From BCD1 sp965230565 (lineage in GTDB: Bacteria; Bacteroidota; Bacteroidia; Chitinophagales; Saprospiraceae), in NCBI GenBank assembly GCA_965230565.1, contig CBDDLH010000016.1:124001-188000 (forward strand): a DNA stretch of 64,000 nt, read 5' to 3'. Below the pieces are notes generated by a model that had not been told where the DNA came from, made no database searches, and saw only the letters and a program-made list of their open reading frames with translations. This document shows positions 46,458 to 54,648 of the stretch, in pieces. The number at the start of each line of letters is the position of its first letter. Position 1 is the stretch's first letter. The position numbers and the translations under genes were made by a program.

Positions 46458-46465
46458 TAACTTTG
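46458..46465 (+). promoter_or_regulatory. -7 promoter element of trpA
   Basis: TAACTTTG matches TAnnTTTG exactly and ends 16 bases before the trpA ATG. The -33 element is not clear. Confidence 0.5.
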
Positions 46466-46481
46466 CATTTTTAGATGTCTT

Positions 46482-47273
46482 ATGAACGTAAATCAGATGA
46501 ATAGAGTTGAGCACTTATTTGCAAAAAAAAGAGAAAATATCTTAAATGTCTACTTTACGGCAGGTTTTCCCGTGTTAGACAGCACTGTCGATATAATAAA
46601 AGCCCTTGATCAGGCTGGTGTAGACTTAATTGAAGTCGGAATGCCTTATTCCGATCCTCTGGCAGATGGTCCTACCATTCAAAACAGTAGTCAGGTGGCG
46701 CTGAAGAATGGCATGACCTTACCTTTGTTATTCGAACAAATCAAGGAAGCCAGAGCATTGACAGAGGTTCCGTTAATAATGATGGGCTATTTTAATCAGG
46801 TAATGCAGTATGGAGAGGAGGCTTTTGTCAAAAAATGTGTAGAAGTAGGCGTGGATGCCCTCATCCTGCCAGATCTTCCTTTGCAGGAATACGAAGAAAC
46901 ATACAAGCACCTGTTTGAGCAATATGGCCTTGGGATAAGCTTTTTGATGACTCCCCAAACCAGTGAAGAAAGGATCCGAAAAATTGATGAATTGTCCAGA
47001 GGGTTTATTTACATGGTGTCCAGTGCTTCTATCACAGGGGCCAAAAGTGGCATTTCAGATAAACAAATAGCCTATTTCGAGCGAACTGCTAATTTGAAAC
47101 TCCATAATCCAAGATTGATAGGATTTGGTATTTCGGACCATGATACGTTCAGCACAGCCTGTAAATATGCCAACGGAGCCATAATAGGATCAGCTTTTAT
47201 CAAGGCATTGGACCAAAACGGAAATATTGACAAAACAGTCAATACGTTCATTAATGGAGTTTTAGGGAAATAA
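46482..47273 (+). CDS. trpA: Tryptophan synthase alpha subunit
   Basis: The 263-residue TIM-barrel enzyme cleaves indole-3-glycerol phosphate to indole and glyceraldehyde-3-phosphate. The catalytic glutamate and aspartate are in LIEVGMPYSDPLADGPTIQNSSQVAL, the phosphate-binding loops in MVSSASITGAKSG and GFGISDHDT. The length is normal. It is not next to other trp genes, which must be elsewhere. An rluD-type gene follows after 45 bp on the same strand. Confidence 0.96.
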   Translation: MNVNQMNRVEHLFAKKRENILNVYFTAGFPVLDSTVDIIKALDQAGVDLIEVGMPYSDPLADGPTIQNSSQVALKNGMTLPLLFEQIKEARALTEVPLIMMGYFNQVMQYGEEAFVKKCVEVGVDALILPDLPLQEYEETYKHLFEQYGLGISFLMTPQTSEERIRKIDELSRGFIYMVSSASITGAKSGISDKQIAYFERTANLKLHNPRLIGFGISDHDTFSTACKYANGAIIGSAFIKALDQNGNIDKTVNTFINGVLGK

Positions 47274-47318
47274 TGATTTCAGGTGAGATATTTATTTTTG
47301 TAATTTATCAGGAGAACA

Positions 47319-48377
47319 ATGGATGAGAAGAAAATGGAAGAATCACAAGAAGAGTTTTATGAGATCCAGGAAATAGCCGTGGATCCCAAGCAATCTCCGC
47401 TGCGTATTGATAAGTTTTTGATCGATCGCTTACCTAAGGTTTCCAGGGCGAAGATTCAAAATGCTATCAGGGCTGGGTCAATCACTGTGAATGAAAAAGA
47501 GATAAAACCTAACTTCAAGGTTAAACCCGGTCATGAAATCAGGATTATCTTTCCGAAATCATTTGGTGGGGAGCAGGTACTTATCCCGGAGGATATTCCC
47601 CTGGACATCAGATATGAAGATGACGATATACTAATTGTTCACAAACCTCCCGGGATGGTGGTTCATCCTGGCATCGGAAACCGTACCGGAACCCTGGTAA
47701 ACGCCCTTGCCTGGCATTTTAAGGATCTACCGGTGATGGAAGGAAATAGCGTAGACAGGGTAGGATTGGTCCACCGAATAGATAAAGACACTTCGGGACT
47801 TCTCGTAATTGCCAAGACAGATTATGCCATGACCCACCTGGCGAAGCAATTTTTCGATCATACCATTGACAGAACTTACCTTGCACTGGCCTGGGGAGAT
47901 GTCGAACCGGAAGAAGGAACAGTTACCGGAAATATCGGCAGGCATCCTACAAACCGGAAAGTTCAGACCGTATTTCCGGAAGGTGAAGCCGGGAAACACG
48001 CAGTTACGCATTATAAGGTTATCCGAAATTTATATTACGTAACGTTGCTGGAATGTAAACTTGAAACAGGTAGAACACACCAGATTCGTGTGCATATGAA
48101 ATACATCGGTCATCCGTTGTTTAATGATGCAGCATATGGTGGGGATAACATCATTAAAGGCACCGTTTTCAGTAAATACAAAACTTTTGTTCAGAATACC
48201 TTTAAAGTAATTCCAAGACAGGCGCTTCATGCAAGGTCACTGGGTTTTGTTCACCCAATCACTAAAGAATACATGTATTTTGAAGCCGAATTACCTGATG
48301 ATTTTCAGGGAGCCCTGGATCGTTGGGAAAGATATCTCGATGGGAGAAAAGCAGCTTTAAACCCCGGAGACATTTAA
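47319..48377 (+). CDS. RluA/RluD family 23S rRNA pseudouridine synthase
   Basis: The 352-residue protein has an N-terminal S4 RNA-binding domain (RIDKFLIDRLPKVSRAKIQNAIRAGSITVN) and the catalytic domain with the active-site aspartate in LVHRIDKDTSGLLVIAKT and the later GRTHQIRVHMKYIGHPLFNDAAYGG. It converts uridine to pseudouridine, most likely in helix 69 of 23S rRNA (RluD type), though the exact site is not provable here. The acyl-CoA reductase gene begins 9 bp after its stop. Confidence 0.93.
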   Translation: MDEKKMEESQEEFYEIQEIAVDPKQSPLRIDKFLIDRLPKVSRAKIQNAIRAGSITVNEKEIKPNFKVKPGHEIRIIFPKSFGGEQVLIPEDIPLDIRYEDDDILIVHKPPGMVVHPGIGNRTGTLVNALAWHFKDLPVMEGNSVDRVGLVHRIDKDTSGLLVIAKTDYAMTHLAKQFFDHTIDRTYLALAWGDVEPEEGTVTGNIGRHPTNRKVQTVFPEGEAGKHAVTHYKVIRNLYYVTLLECKLETGRTHQIRVHMKYIGHPLFNDAAYGGDNIIKGTVFSKYKTFVQNTFKVIPRQALHARSLGFVHPITKEYMYFEAELPDDFQGALDRWERYLDGRKAALNPGDI

Positions 48378-48386
48378 AAAATCGAC

Positions 48387-49406
48387 ATGACCCTTTCCGA
48401 AAGAATTGCTGTCTTACATAAACTGGGGGAGCACTTAAGTGGTCCTGATGACTACCTGGAAGCTGTAATGGCCAGGGCTAAGTACCACAATGCGTGGTTC
48501 ACTATTGAAAATCAGCAAGCAGCAATAAGTGCGATCAAAAACCAATTCCTAAAGGAGGGTAAATTAAAAGCCTGGACAGCAAATTACACTTTTGGGAATG
48601 AGAAATCTCAGAAGGTAATAGGCGTAGTTCTGACAGGCAATTTGCCCCTGGAAGGATTCCATGATGTGTTGGCTGTTTTTATTTCAGGGCATAAGGCCAT
48701 CATCAAACTATCAGAAAAGGATAAGTACCTGTTGCCATACCTGGTAAAACTACTGGAAAGGTTTGATAAAAGGACTACTCAATATTTTGAGATATCTGAA
48801 AACCTGTCTGGTTTCGAAGCTATTATTGCTACAGGCGGTAACAATTCTGCGAAGTATTTTGAAGCCTATTTTGGGCAATATCCTAACATTATTCGAAAAA
48901 ACAGGTTTGGAATAGCTGTATTGACTGGCACAGAAACAGTGAAGGAGCTTCATGAACTTGGAAAGGATGTCTTTAGGTATTATGGATTAGGGAACAGAAA
49001 TGTTTCCAAGATCTATGTGCCCAAAGGTTATGATTTTAATCCTTTGTTGGAAGCATTGCATGAATATAGACAAGTGGTCTTGAATACTAAATATAAAAAC
49101 AACTTTGACCATAACTACTCGATTTTGATCCTCAACAAGGAACCCTATCTGGCTAACGGCTGTATCATTCTCAAAGAAAATGGTTCACTGCAATCGCCCA
49201 TTGGTTGCCTTCACTATAGCTTTTACGACTCAAAGGACTCACTGGCTTCAGAATTAGCGTCAAAATCCAATGAGATCCAGTGTGTCGTAAGTAAGGAAGA
49301 AATTCCAGGAATCAATGCAATCCCTTTTGGTCAGGCTCAGGAGCCAGGCCTATTGGATTATTCAGATGGAGTAGACACCTTAAATTTTCTTACTAATTTA
49401 CAATAG
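48387..49406 (+). CDS. LuxC-type acyl-CoA reductase
   Basis: The 339-residue protein matches the Bacteroidota acyl-CoA reductase family related to LuxC: MTLSERIAVLHKLGEHL, YHNAWFTIENQQAAI, IGVVLTGNLPLEGFHDVLAVFISGH (nucleotide-binding region), GNRNVSKIYVPKGYD and GQAQEPGLLDYSDGVDT at the end. The family reduces activated fatty acids to aldehydes; in this phylum the gene often follows housekeeping genes and its physiological role is not settled. It is co-transcribed with the rluD-type gene. Confidence 0.88.
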   Translation: MTLSERIAVLHKLGEHLSGPDDYLEAVMARAKYHNAWFTIENQQAAISAIKNQFLKEGKLKAWTANYTFGNEKSQKVIGVVLTGNLPLEGFHDVLAVFISGHKAIIKLSEKDKYLLPYLVKLLERFDKRTTQYFEISENLSGFEAIIATGGNNSAKYFEAYFGQYPNIIRKNRFGIAVLTGTETVKELHELGKDVFRYYGLGNRNVSKIYVPKGYDFNPLLEALHEYRQVVLNTKYKNNFDHNYSILILNKEPYLANGCIILKENGSLQSPIGCLHYSFYDSKDSLASELASKSNEIQCVVSKEEIPGINAIPFGQAQEPGLLDYSDGVDTLNFLTNLQ

Positions 49407-49422
49407 AGAGTGTTTTCCTTGT

Positions 49423-49742
49423 TCGTACACACCGAATTCATTCCACCTGTACAGATAAATTTATCCCAAAAAAATCCCACTTGAAAACGGTGCAAAAAAG
49501 GAAATTGGTAACAGGTCATTGAGCCTGCCTATGCAGTCAGGCAGGCACAACGTGATCGGTGAGCTGTTTCTGGGGTAGCAAAAAAGGAATTTTTTCCGGA
49601 AAACCAGCTCACCGATCAATTCACGTTGTTCACTGCTCAGCGATCTTGATCGTTTTTTTTTGTTAATTAATCCTGTAGAACGGTTTTCTGTACAGGTAGA
49701 ATTCATTCGGTGCAACGAGCCGAATAAATTCGGCGAGTACGA
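49423..49742. repeat. Nested inverted-repeat element C (about 320 bp)
   Basis: The outer arms TCGTACACACCGAATT (49423-49438) and AATTCGGCGAGTACGA (49727-49742) match at 13 of 16 positions. A second pair of 26-bp arms (49430-49455 and 49687-49712, around ACCTGTACAGA) matches almost perfectly. An inner pair contains CAACGTGA and CGGTGAGCTG with complements about 49548-49626. A small palindrome GCCGAATAAATTCGGC lies at 49719-49734. The left inner arm carries a 22-base CCTGCCT-N8-AGGCAGG palindrome (49524-49545) absent from the right arm. No gene is present. Confidence 0.8.
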
Positions 49743-49802
49743 TTTAAAATCTAAATATTCCGATTAAAAAACGTCCCCAAGAACCTACCTACATACAAGC
49801 TA

Positions 49803-50384
49803 CTATAGATTTTTGACCTTATCAAACTCCTTCTTTGTTAACCTGTATTGCTTTACACTGCGATATTCTTTCCCTTTTTTATAGTGATCGATTAGTTCTC
49901 CTTCCAGGATCATGCCGTTTTTGATCATTACTTTTCCGGAAGCGGGGTTTCCAATCAGATGCCTGGCGTATATCTTATGAAGTTTTACTTTGTGGAAACC
50001 GTAATCCAGAATAAGCCCAAGGGCTTCGGTACAATATCCATTTCTCCAGAACGGATGGGCAATCCAGTAACCAACCTCCGCATTTTCATGATTATGATTG
50101 ATATGTAACCCTATACCGCCAATGAATTCATCCGTATCTTGTAAAAACACACCGAAAACATGTTGATGGCCATGTTTGAATCCCTGGTGAGCCATATTCA
50201 ACCAGTAAATAGCATCTTTTTCCGCATAGGGATGAGGTAGATTTAAGGTCGTTTTAGCAATTTTTGGATTACCAGCATATTCAACGATCCTGGGAATATC
50301 ACTTGCTCTTAATTCTCCAAGTCTTAATCTGTTGCTTTTCAGGTTGGGAAATGCTTTTGCCATTTGATTAGAATTTTTGAACAA
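49803..50384 (-). CDS. GNAT N-acetyltransferase (RimJ/RimL type)
   Basis: The 193-residue protein has a complete GNAT domain: LRLGELRASDIPRIVEYAGNP at the start, VFLQDTDEFIGGIGLH, EVGYWIAHPFWRNGYCTEALGLILDYGF (the acetyl-CoA loop) and NPASGKVMIKNGMILEGEL near the end. The RimJ/RimL-like group acetylates N-termini of proteins or small amines. The start is at MFKNSNQMAKAFPNL; the internal M at residue 8 is a possible alternative. It is monocistronic and divergent from the VOC gene. Confidence 0.9.
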   Translation of the reverse strand: MFKNSNQMAKAFPNLKSNRLRLGELRASDIPRIVEYAGNPKIAKTTLNLPHPYAEKDAIYWLNMAHQGFKHGHQHVFGVFLQDTDEFIGGIGLHINHNHENAEVGYWIAHPFWRNGYCTEALGLILDYGFHKVKLHKIYARHLIGNPASGKVMIKNGMILEGELIDHYKKGKEYRSVKQYRLTKKEFDKVKNL

Positions 50385-50503
50385 AACTTCAGTTTTGCAG
50401 GAATAGTTCCCGATAAAATGGCTTTTGGTTTTATTTTTTCCTTTTAGCTGTAATTTGGACCAAACTGAGTATCTTCATTTTTTGAAAATCAAAAGATAAC
50501 AAT

Positions 50504-50932
50504 ATGAATCTCCAACCATTTCACCTGGCAGTTCCGGTTCGGGATCTGGAAGAGTCCAGAAAATTTTATGGCGAACTTTTAGGATGTGAAGAAGGACGAA
50601 GTTCGGATAGCTGGATCGACTTTAATTTTTACGGCCATCAATTTGTGGTTCACCTGAACAAAGCCCTTGGAAAGCACGGTTCTAATGCGAATATTGAAAA
50701 TCCTGTGGATGGCCATGGAGTTCCTGTTCCTCATTTTGGAATAGTTCTCTCCGTGGAAGATTGGAACCAATTAGCTGAATCTCTAAAAGGAAAAGTGGAT
50801 TTTGTCATTGAGCCTTACATAAGATTTAAAGGCCAGGTAGGTGAACAGTCAACCATGTTTTTCTATGATCCTTCCGGGAATGCTTTGGAGTTTAAGGCTT
50901 TTAAGAATATTGATCAGCTATTTGCAAAGTAA
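50504..50932 (+). CDS. VOC (glyoxalase-fold) family protein
   Basis: The 142-residue protein is a single-domain VOC protein beginning LQPFHLAVPVRDLEESRKFYGELLGCEEG, with the metal-ligand histidine in PFHLAV and the C-terminal FFYDPSGNALEFKAF. It resembles the small dioxygenase-like VOC proteins common in Bacteroidota. The substrate is unknown. It ends before a long hairpin shared with the convergent redoxin gene. Confidence 0.88.
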   Translation: MNLQPFHLAVPVRDLEESRKFYGELLGCEEGRSSDSWIDFNFYGHQFVVHLNKALGKHGSNANIENPVDGHGVPVPHFGIVLSVEDWNQLAESLKGKVDFVIEPYIRFKGQVGEQSTMFFYDPSGNALEFKAFKNIDQLFAK

Positions 50933-50976
50933 GAAAATAAATTTCAAGGTGAAGGGGTAATGTTGAATGCTTCAAA

Positions 50977-51021
50977 TTTTGATAAAGCCCTTCTCCTAAT
51001 AGGAAAAGGGCTTTATCAAAA
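50977..51021. terminator. Long hairpin between convergent genes
   Basis: A roughly 20-bp stem (TTTTGATAAAGCCCTT... with its complement) has a very short loop. It lies between the VOC and redoxin genes and is probably a bidirectional terminator. Confidence 0.65.
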
Positions 51022-51061
51022 GTAACTATATTTTACCTCAGCCTTAGCCTACTCCTTAGCC

Positions 51062-51673
51062 TTATTTATTGAGCGTTTTGATAGTACAGCCAATAGCTCT
51101 GGTAAAATCAGGATTTGGCTTTTCTCCTTTCTCTATAGCTGCAATGGCATTGGCAACATAACGCTCCTTCACATTTTCTGAATCACGCGCATTATCATCG
51201 ATCGCACCGATGTAATGTACTTTTCTTTTGTTATCCAAAAGGAAAACGTGAGGTGTTCTGGAAGCACCGAAAGCAGGATAAACTTTCTGGCCATCATCAA
51301 AAAGGTATTCAAACGGGAATGCTTTTTCCTTTGCTCTTACTTTCATGTCCTCAAGACTATCACCCTCTTTCGCTGCAGGATCATTAGGATTTATAGCCAC
51401 AACCGGCCATCCTTTAGGAGCAAATTCATTGTGTAATGCAATGAGCCTGTCTTCATACATAACAGAGTAAGGACAAGTATTGCAGGTGAAGGTTACGATC
51501 CAGCCATTGATATCGTCACTTTCTTCAAAACTGAAGTAGTCTCCATCAACTCCAATGAGTTTGATCTGAGGTGCGATATCTCCAACATTTAAAGCTTCTC
51601 CTACTGGGGTGGAAAAAGACATCCACAAAACGGAGATCATAAAAAGACCGAGCAATGCAGGTAATTTCTTCAT
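51062..51673 (-). CDS. Secreted redoxin-family protein (CNTCPYS type)
   Basis: The 203-residue precursor has a signal peptide (LLGLFMISVLWMSFSTPV). The mature part is a thioredoxin-fold AhpC/TSA-like domain with the active-site sequence TFTCNTCPYSVMYEDRL (CxxC), the NPNDPAAKEGDS loop, and SRTPHVFLLD with the cis-proline. The family is common in Bacteroidota and annotated as thioredoxin family or redoxin; it acts in the periplasm. It starts 4 bp after the TlpA-like gene ends and is probably co-transcribed with it. Confidence 0.88.
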   Translation of the reverse strand: MKKLPALLGLFMISVLWMSFSTPVGEALNVGDIAPQIKLIGVDGDYFSFEESDDINGWIVTFTCNTCPYSVMYEDRLIALHNEFAPKGWPVVAINPNDPAAKEGDSLEDMKVRAKEKAFPFEYLFDDGQKVYPAFGASRTPHVFLLDNKRKVHYIGAIDDNARDSENVKERYVANAIAAIEKGEKPNPDFTRAIGCTIKTLNK

Positions 51674-51677
51674 TTTT

Positions 51678-52196
51678 TTAAGGATTTATAAACTGTTCAA
51701 CAATAGTATTTAAAGCCTCGAAATCGTGAAATTCCTTGGCGGTAAAAATGCTTTTTTCTTGTTTGTAAACAAGGGTCACCGGTATAGCTCCATCCCAGGA
51801 TTCATCAACCTTTGGAATCCAGTCATTATATGCGCCATCTGTTAATACGACTACATCAGATTGTAATTGATGTTTTTCAATAAAAGGAATGAGCTTGGTT
51901 TTTATTTGCCGTGGGAAATCAAGGCTGATGAGGATAATTTTGATCTTTTGACCATCGTAGGTTTCATGTAATTGCTCAAAATAGGGGAGTTCCTTTACAC
52001 AAGGTCCGCACCAGGTAGCCCAAAAATTAATTACGTAGGTAGTATCATTGTTAAATTGAAACAAATACTCCAGATCAGTAAAATTATCGTAGACGGGCAG
52101 GTCTGAAGCTTGCCCGACCGGTTGATTTTCCTGGGCCGATAAAACAGTGGAAAGCGCTAGCGAAAGCAAAAAGACTAAACAGATCAGTTTTTTCAT
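51678..52196 (-). CDS. TlpA-family periplasmic disulfide reductase
   Basis: The 172-residue precursor has a signal peptide (LVFLLSLALSTVLSAQ) and a thioredoxin fold with INFWATWCGPCVKELPYFEQL (active-site CGPC) and AIPVTLVY with the cis-proline. It should reduce or transfer disulfides outside the inner membrane, for example in cytochrome c maturation, although no ccm gene is adjacent. It precedes the CNTCPYS-type redoxin gene on the same strand. Confidence 0.92.
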   Translation of the reverse strand: MKKLICLVFLLSLALSTVLSAQENQPVGQASDLPVYDNFTDLEYLFQFNNDTTYVINFWATWCGPCVKELPYFEQLHETYDGQKIKIILISLDFPRQIKTKLIPFIEKHQLQSDVVVLTDGAYNDWIPKVDESWDGAIPVTLVYKQEKSIFTAKEFHDFEALNTIVEQFINP

Positions 52197-52468
52197 ACAG
52201 TGGTTTTCAGCATGTAATTTACCGTATACCTAAAGGAAACCCAATAAATATTAAAAAGTTTTCTGAAACAGACAACTCTTTGGAGAATTGGATGCGTGAT
52301 TACACAGAAAGAGCTGTTAAAACCATATGGGAGAATAATTCGAAAAGTAAGTTTATGAAAAAACCTCCGAGGTTTTGTTTGTCAGAAATTAATAGTTAGG
52401 TGGATTATTGTCCGAAAACAAAAACAGAAACATCCGAGGTTTTTAAAAAGTCTGAAGTTTTGTCCGGA

Positions 52469-53566
52469 TTACACATTAAACCTGAAATGCATGACATCCC
52501 CATCCTGGACTACGTATTCTTTTCCTTCGATGTGGAGTTTTCCGGCTTCTTTTACGGAAGCCTCTGAACCGTAATTCACATAGTCGTCGTAATGAATGAC
52601 TTCAGCCCGGATAAATCCTTTTTCAAAATCTGTATGGATCACTCCTGCTGCTCTCGGGGCTTTGTCGCCCACGTGTACAGTCCAGGCCCGGACTTCCTTT
52701 TCGCCGGCTGTGAAGTAGGTGATAAGGTGCAGTAATTTGTAACTGGCCATGATGAGTTTGTTAACTCCCGGCTCATGAAGTCCCATCTCTTCCAGGAATT
52801 CCAATCTTTCCTCTTTGGAATCCAATTGTGCGATCTCTGCTTCCATTTCGGCACTAATGTAGATCACTTCTGCATCTTCATTGGCTACAGCTGCTTCAAG
52901 TTTTTTGGTATATTCATTGCCATCAACTACAGAATCTTCATCAACGTTGCAAACGTAGAGGATAGGTTTTGCTGTCAGGAGCATCATTTCTTTGAAGAGG
53001 TCAATTTCATCATCTTCCAGTTCCAGCTCCCGGGCTGGACGCTCACCTTCAAGGTGGTTGAGGATCTTTTCACCTATAGCCAGTTGTTGAAGCGCGGCTT
53101 TATCTGCTCCTTTAGCAGCTTTGCGCAATTTGTCGACCCTCTTCTCAGCAGTCTCGATATCCTTTAACAACAATTCCATATCGATGACCTCTTTATCTGT
53201 CACCGGATCAACAGCTCCATCAACATGAACTACATTATCGTTATCAAAACAGCGGACAACGTGAATAATGGCATCCACTTCACGGATATTCGATAAAAAC
53301 TGATTCCCCAAACCTTCCCCCTGGCTTGCGCCTTTGATCAATCCGGCAATATCAAGGATCTCAATGGTGGTAGGAATGACTTTTTGCGGATTAACCAGGG
53401 AAGCGAGTTTATCCAACCGGCTGTCAGGGACAGTGATTATTCCAACGTTAGGATCCTTTGTTGCAAAAGGATAATTAGCAGCCAAAGCCTTGGCAGAAGT
53501 AAGTGCATTAAATAAAGTGGATTTACCTACATTAGGAAGACCTACGATACCACATTTAAGAGCCAT
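52469..53566 (-). CDS. ychF: YchF-type Obg family ATPase
   Basis: The 365-residue protein belongs to the translational GTPase-like Obg family that prefers ATP. The N-terminal P-loop is GLPNVGKSTLFNALTSA; the switch regions and DIAGLIKGASQGEGLGNQFLS follow, then a coiled-coil insert and a C-terminal TGS domain (VRAWTVHVGDKAPRAAGVIH...VQDGDVMHFRFNV). It binds ribosomes and is linked to stress adaptation. The length is normal and the gene is monocistronic. Confidence 0.97.
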   Translation of the reverse strand: MALKCGIVGLPNVGKSTLFNALTSAKALAANYPFATKDPNVGIITVPDSRLDKLASLVNPQKVIPTTIEILDIAGLIKGASQGEGLGNQFLSNIREVDAIIHVVRCFDNDNVVHVDGAVDPVTDKEVIDMELLLKDIETAEKRVDKLRKAAKGADKAALQQLAIGEKILNHLEGERPARELELEDDEIDLFKEMMLLTAKPILYVCNVDEDSVVDGNEYTKKLEAAVANEDAEVIYISAEMEAEIAQLDSKEERLEFLEEMGLHEPGVNKLIMASYKLLHLITYFTAGEKEVRAWTVHVGDKAPRAAGVIHTDFEKGFIRAEVIHYDDYVNYGSEASVKEAGKLHIEGKEYVVQDGDVMHFRFNV

Positions 53567-53691
53567 GATTGAATAATTTTAGTTTCGATTACCAAAAGCG
53601 GCGCAAAGATAGATTTTTTATTAATACCGAGTAGAATAATTAAATCAATTCATCAAACGATAGAATTACCAGAGAGTATCCTTTTTACTTT

Positions 53692-54165
53692 TTATTCATT
53701 ATGATACTTTTCATTCCTGATAATGGTCATTGCCCGATAAAGTTGCTCTGCAAAAAACAATCTGATCATCTGATGAGAAAAAGTCATTTCAGACAAGGAG
53801 AGTTTTGCATTGGCTCTTTGATATACATCAGGAGAAAAGCCAAAAGCGCCACCGACCTGAAAAATTATTCGCTTGTATGGTTGCTGAAGCAGCCTCTCCA
53901 GGTGTTTGGAGAAGTTCCTGGACGTAAAACCTTTACCATTTTCATCCAGAAGAATCAGGTAGTCATCTGAATTGGTTTTTTGTAAAATGAATTTTCCTTC
54001 TTCTTCCTTCAGTTGCACCGGACTCATTTTTCCGGCCCGTTTAACATCCGGCATTACCTCGTATTTATAAGGCAGGTAATGTGATAACCTTTTATTAAAC
54101 ACAGCTATGCCTTCAGCCAGGTATTTTTCGCTGGTTTTACCTATTACCCTAAATACAACATTCAT
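53692..54165 (-). CDS. rlmH: 23S rRNA (pseudouridine-1915-N3)-methyltransferase
   Basis: The 157-residue SPOUT methyltransferase has the expected length and motifs: AEGIAVFNKRLSHYLPYKYEV, YLILLDENGKGFTSRNFSKHLE, FQVGGAFGFSPDVYQRANAKLSLSEMTFSHQMIRLFFAEQLYRA at the C-terminus. It methylates pseudouridine 1915 in helix 69 of 23S rRNA, on the product of an RluD-type enzyme like that encoded at 47.3 kb. It is monocistronic. Confidence 0.97.
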   Translation of the reverse strand: MNVVFRVIGKTSEKYLAEGIAVFNKRLSHYLPYKYEVMPDVKRAGKMSPVQLKEEEGKFILQKTNSDDYLILLDENGKGFTSRNFSKHLERLLQQPYKRIIFQVGGAFGFSPDVYQRANAKLSLSEMTFSHQMIRLFFAEQLYRAMTIIRNEKYHNE

Positions 54166-54282
54166 ACTCGTTTTTTTGCAAAGAAAAGGAAAGTGTCCAC
54201 AAAAATAATGATTTGCTTTTTTTAGCGTAGGAATTTATTGGAGACATTTTGATAACAAACACCATTCGTGTATTTGTGGCAT

Positions 54283-54314
54283 AAAAAAAGGCCGGCTGAA
54301 AAAATCAGCCGGCC
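54283..54314 (-). terminator. Terminator-like hairpin on the minus strand with no upstream gene
   Basis: GGCCGGCTGA pairs perfectly with TCAGCCGGCC, and on the minus strand it is followed by seven Ts. No minus-strand gene lies between it and the plus-strand PDZ gene that begins at 54649, so it may end a small non-coding RNA. Confidence 0.6.
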
Positions 54315-54648
54315 GGTTCCCTGTAATTGGGATATTTAATCACCTGTCAAACTTTGTTCTTTTAGGATGCTTTCATCCGTGTTTACCCTTTTGACGTTGA
54401 TTTTTGGCAAAAGATTACCTTGCTTCGGTTAAGATTTGGTTAAAAAGTTGAAAGATTTTGTTAAGGAATTAGAATTTAATTCGTCTCAATGACATAGGAT
54501 CCCAAAAAAAAGAGCGATTTTGAAAGAAAAATTTGCAACGTCTGTTACAGCTCGTTGTCATTAACAATACAATTAGCAAACAACCTGGCCTGAATAATTT
54601 TTGGCTGCCTGTTTTCTGGTTTATTTATTCACCAAAACTTCATCCGAC

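Noticed and set aside
46482..47273. trpA as part of a split or transferred tryptophan operon
   Set aside because: A lone trpA is notable but base use and neighbours look native, and the rest of the pathway may simply lie outside the window.
52358..52450. AAACCTCCGAGGTTT-type hairpins downstream of ychF's neighbour
   Set aside because: Short palindromes of this kind are frequent in A/T-rich Bacteroidota spacers; no clear stem with T-run could be assigned to a gene end here.
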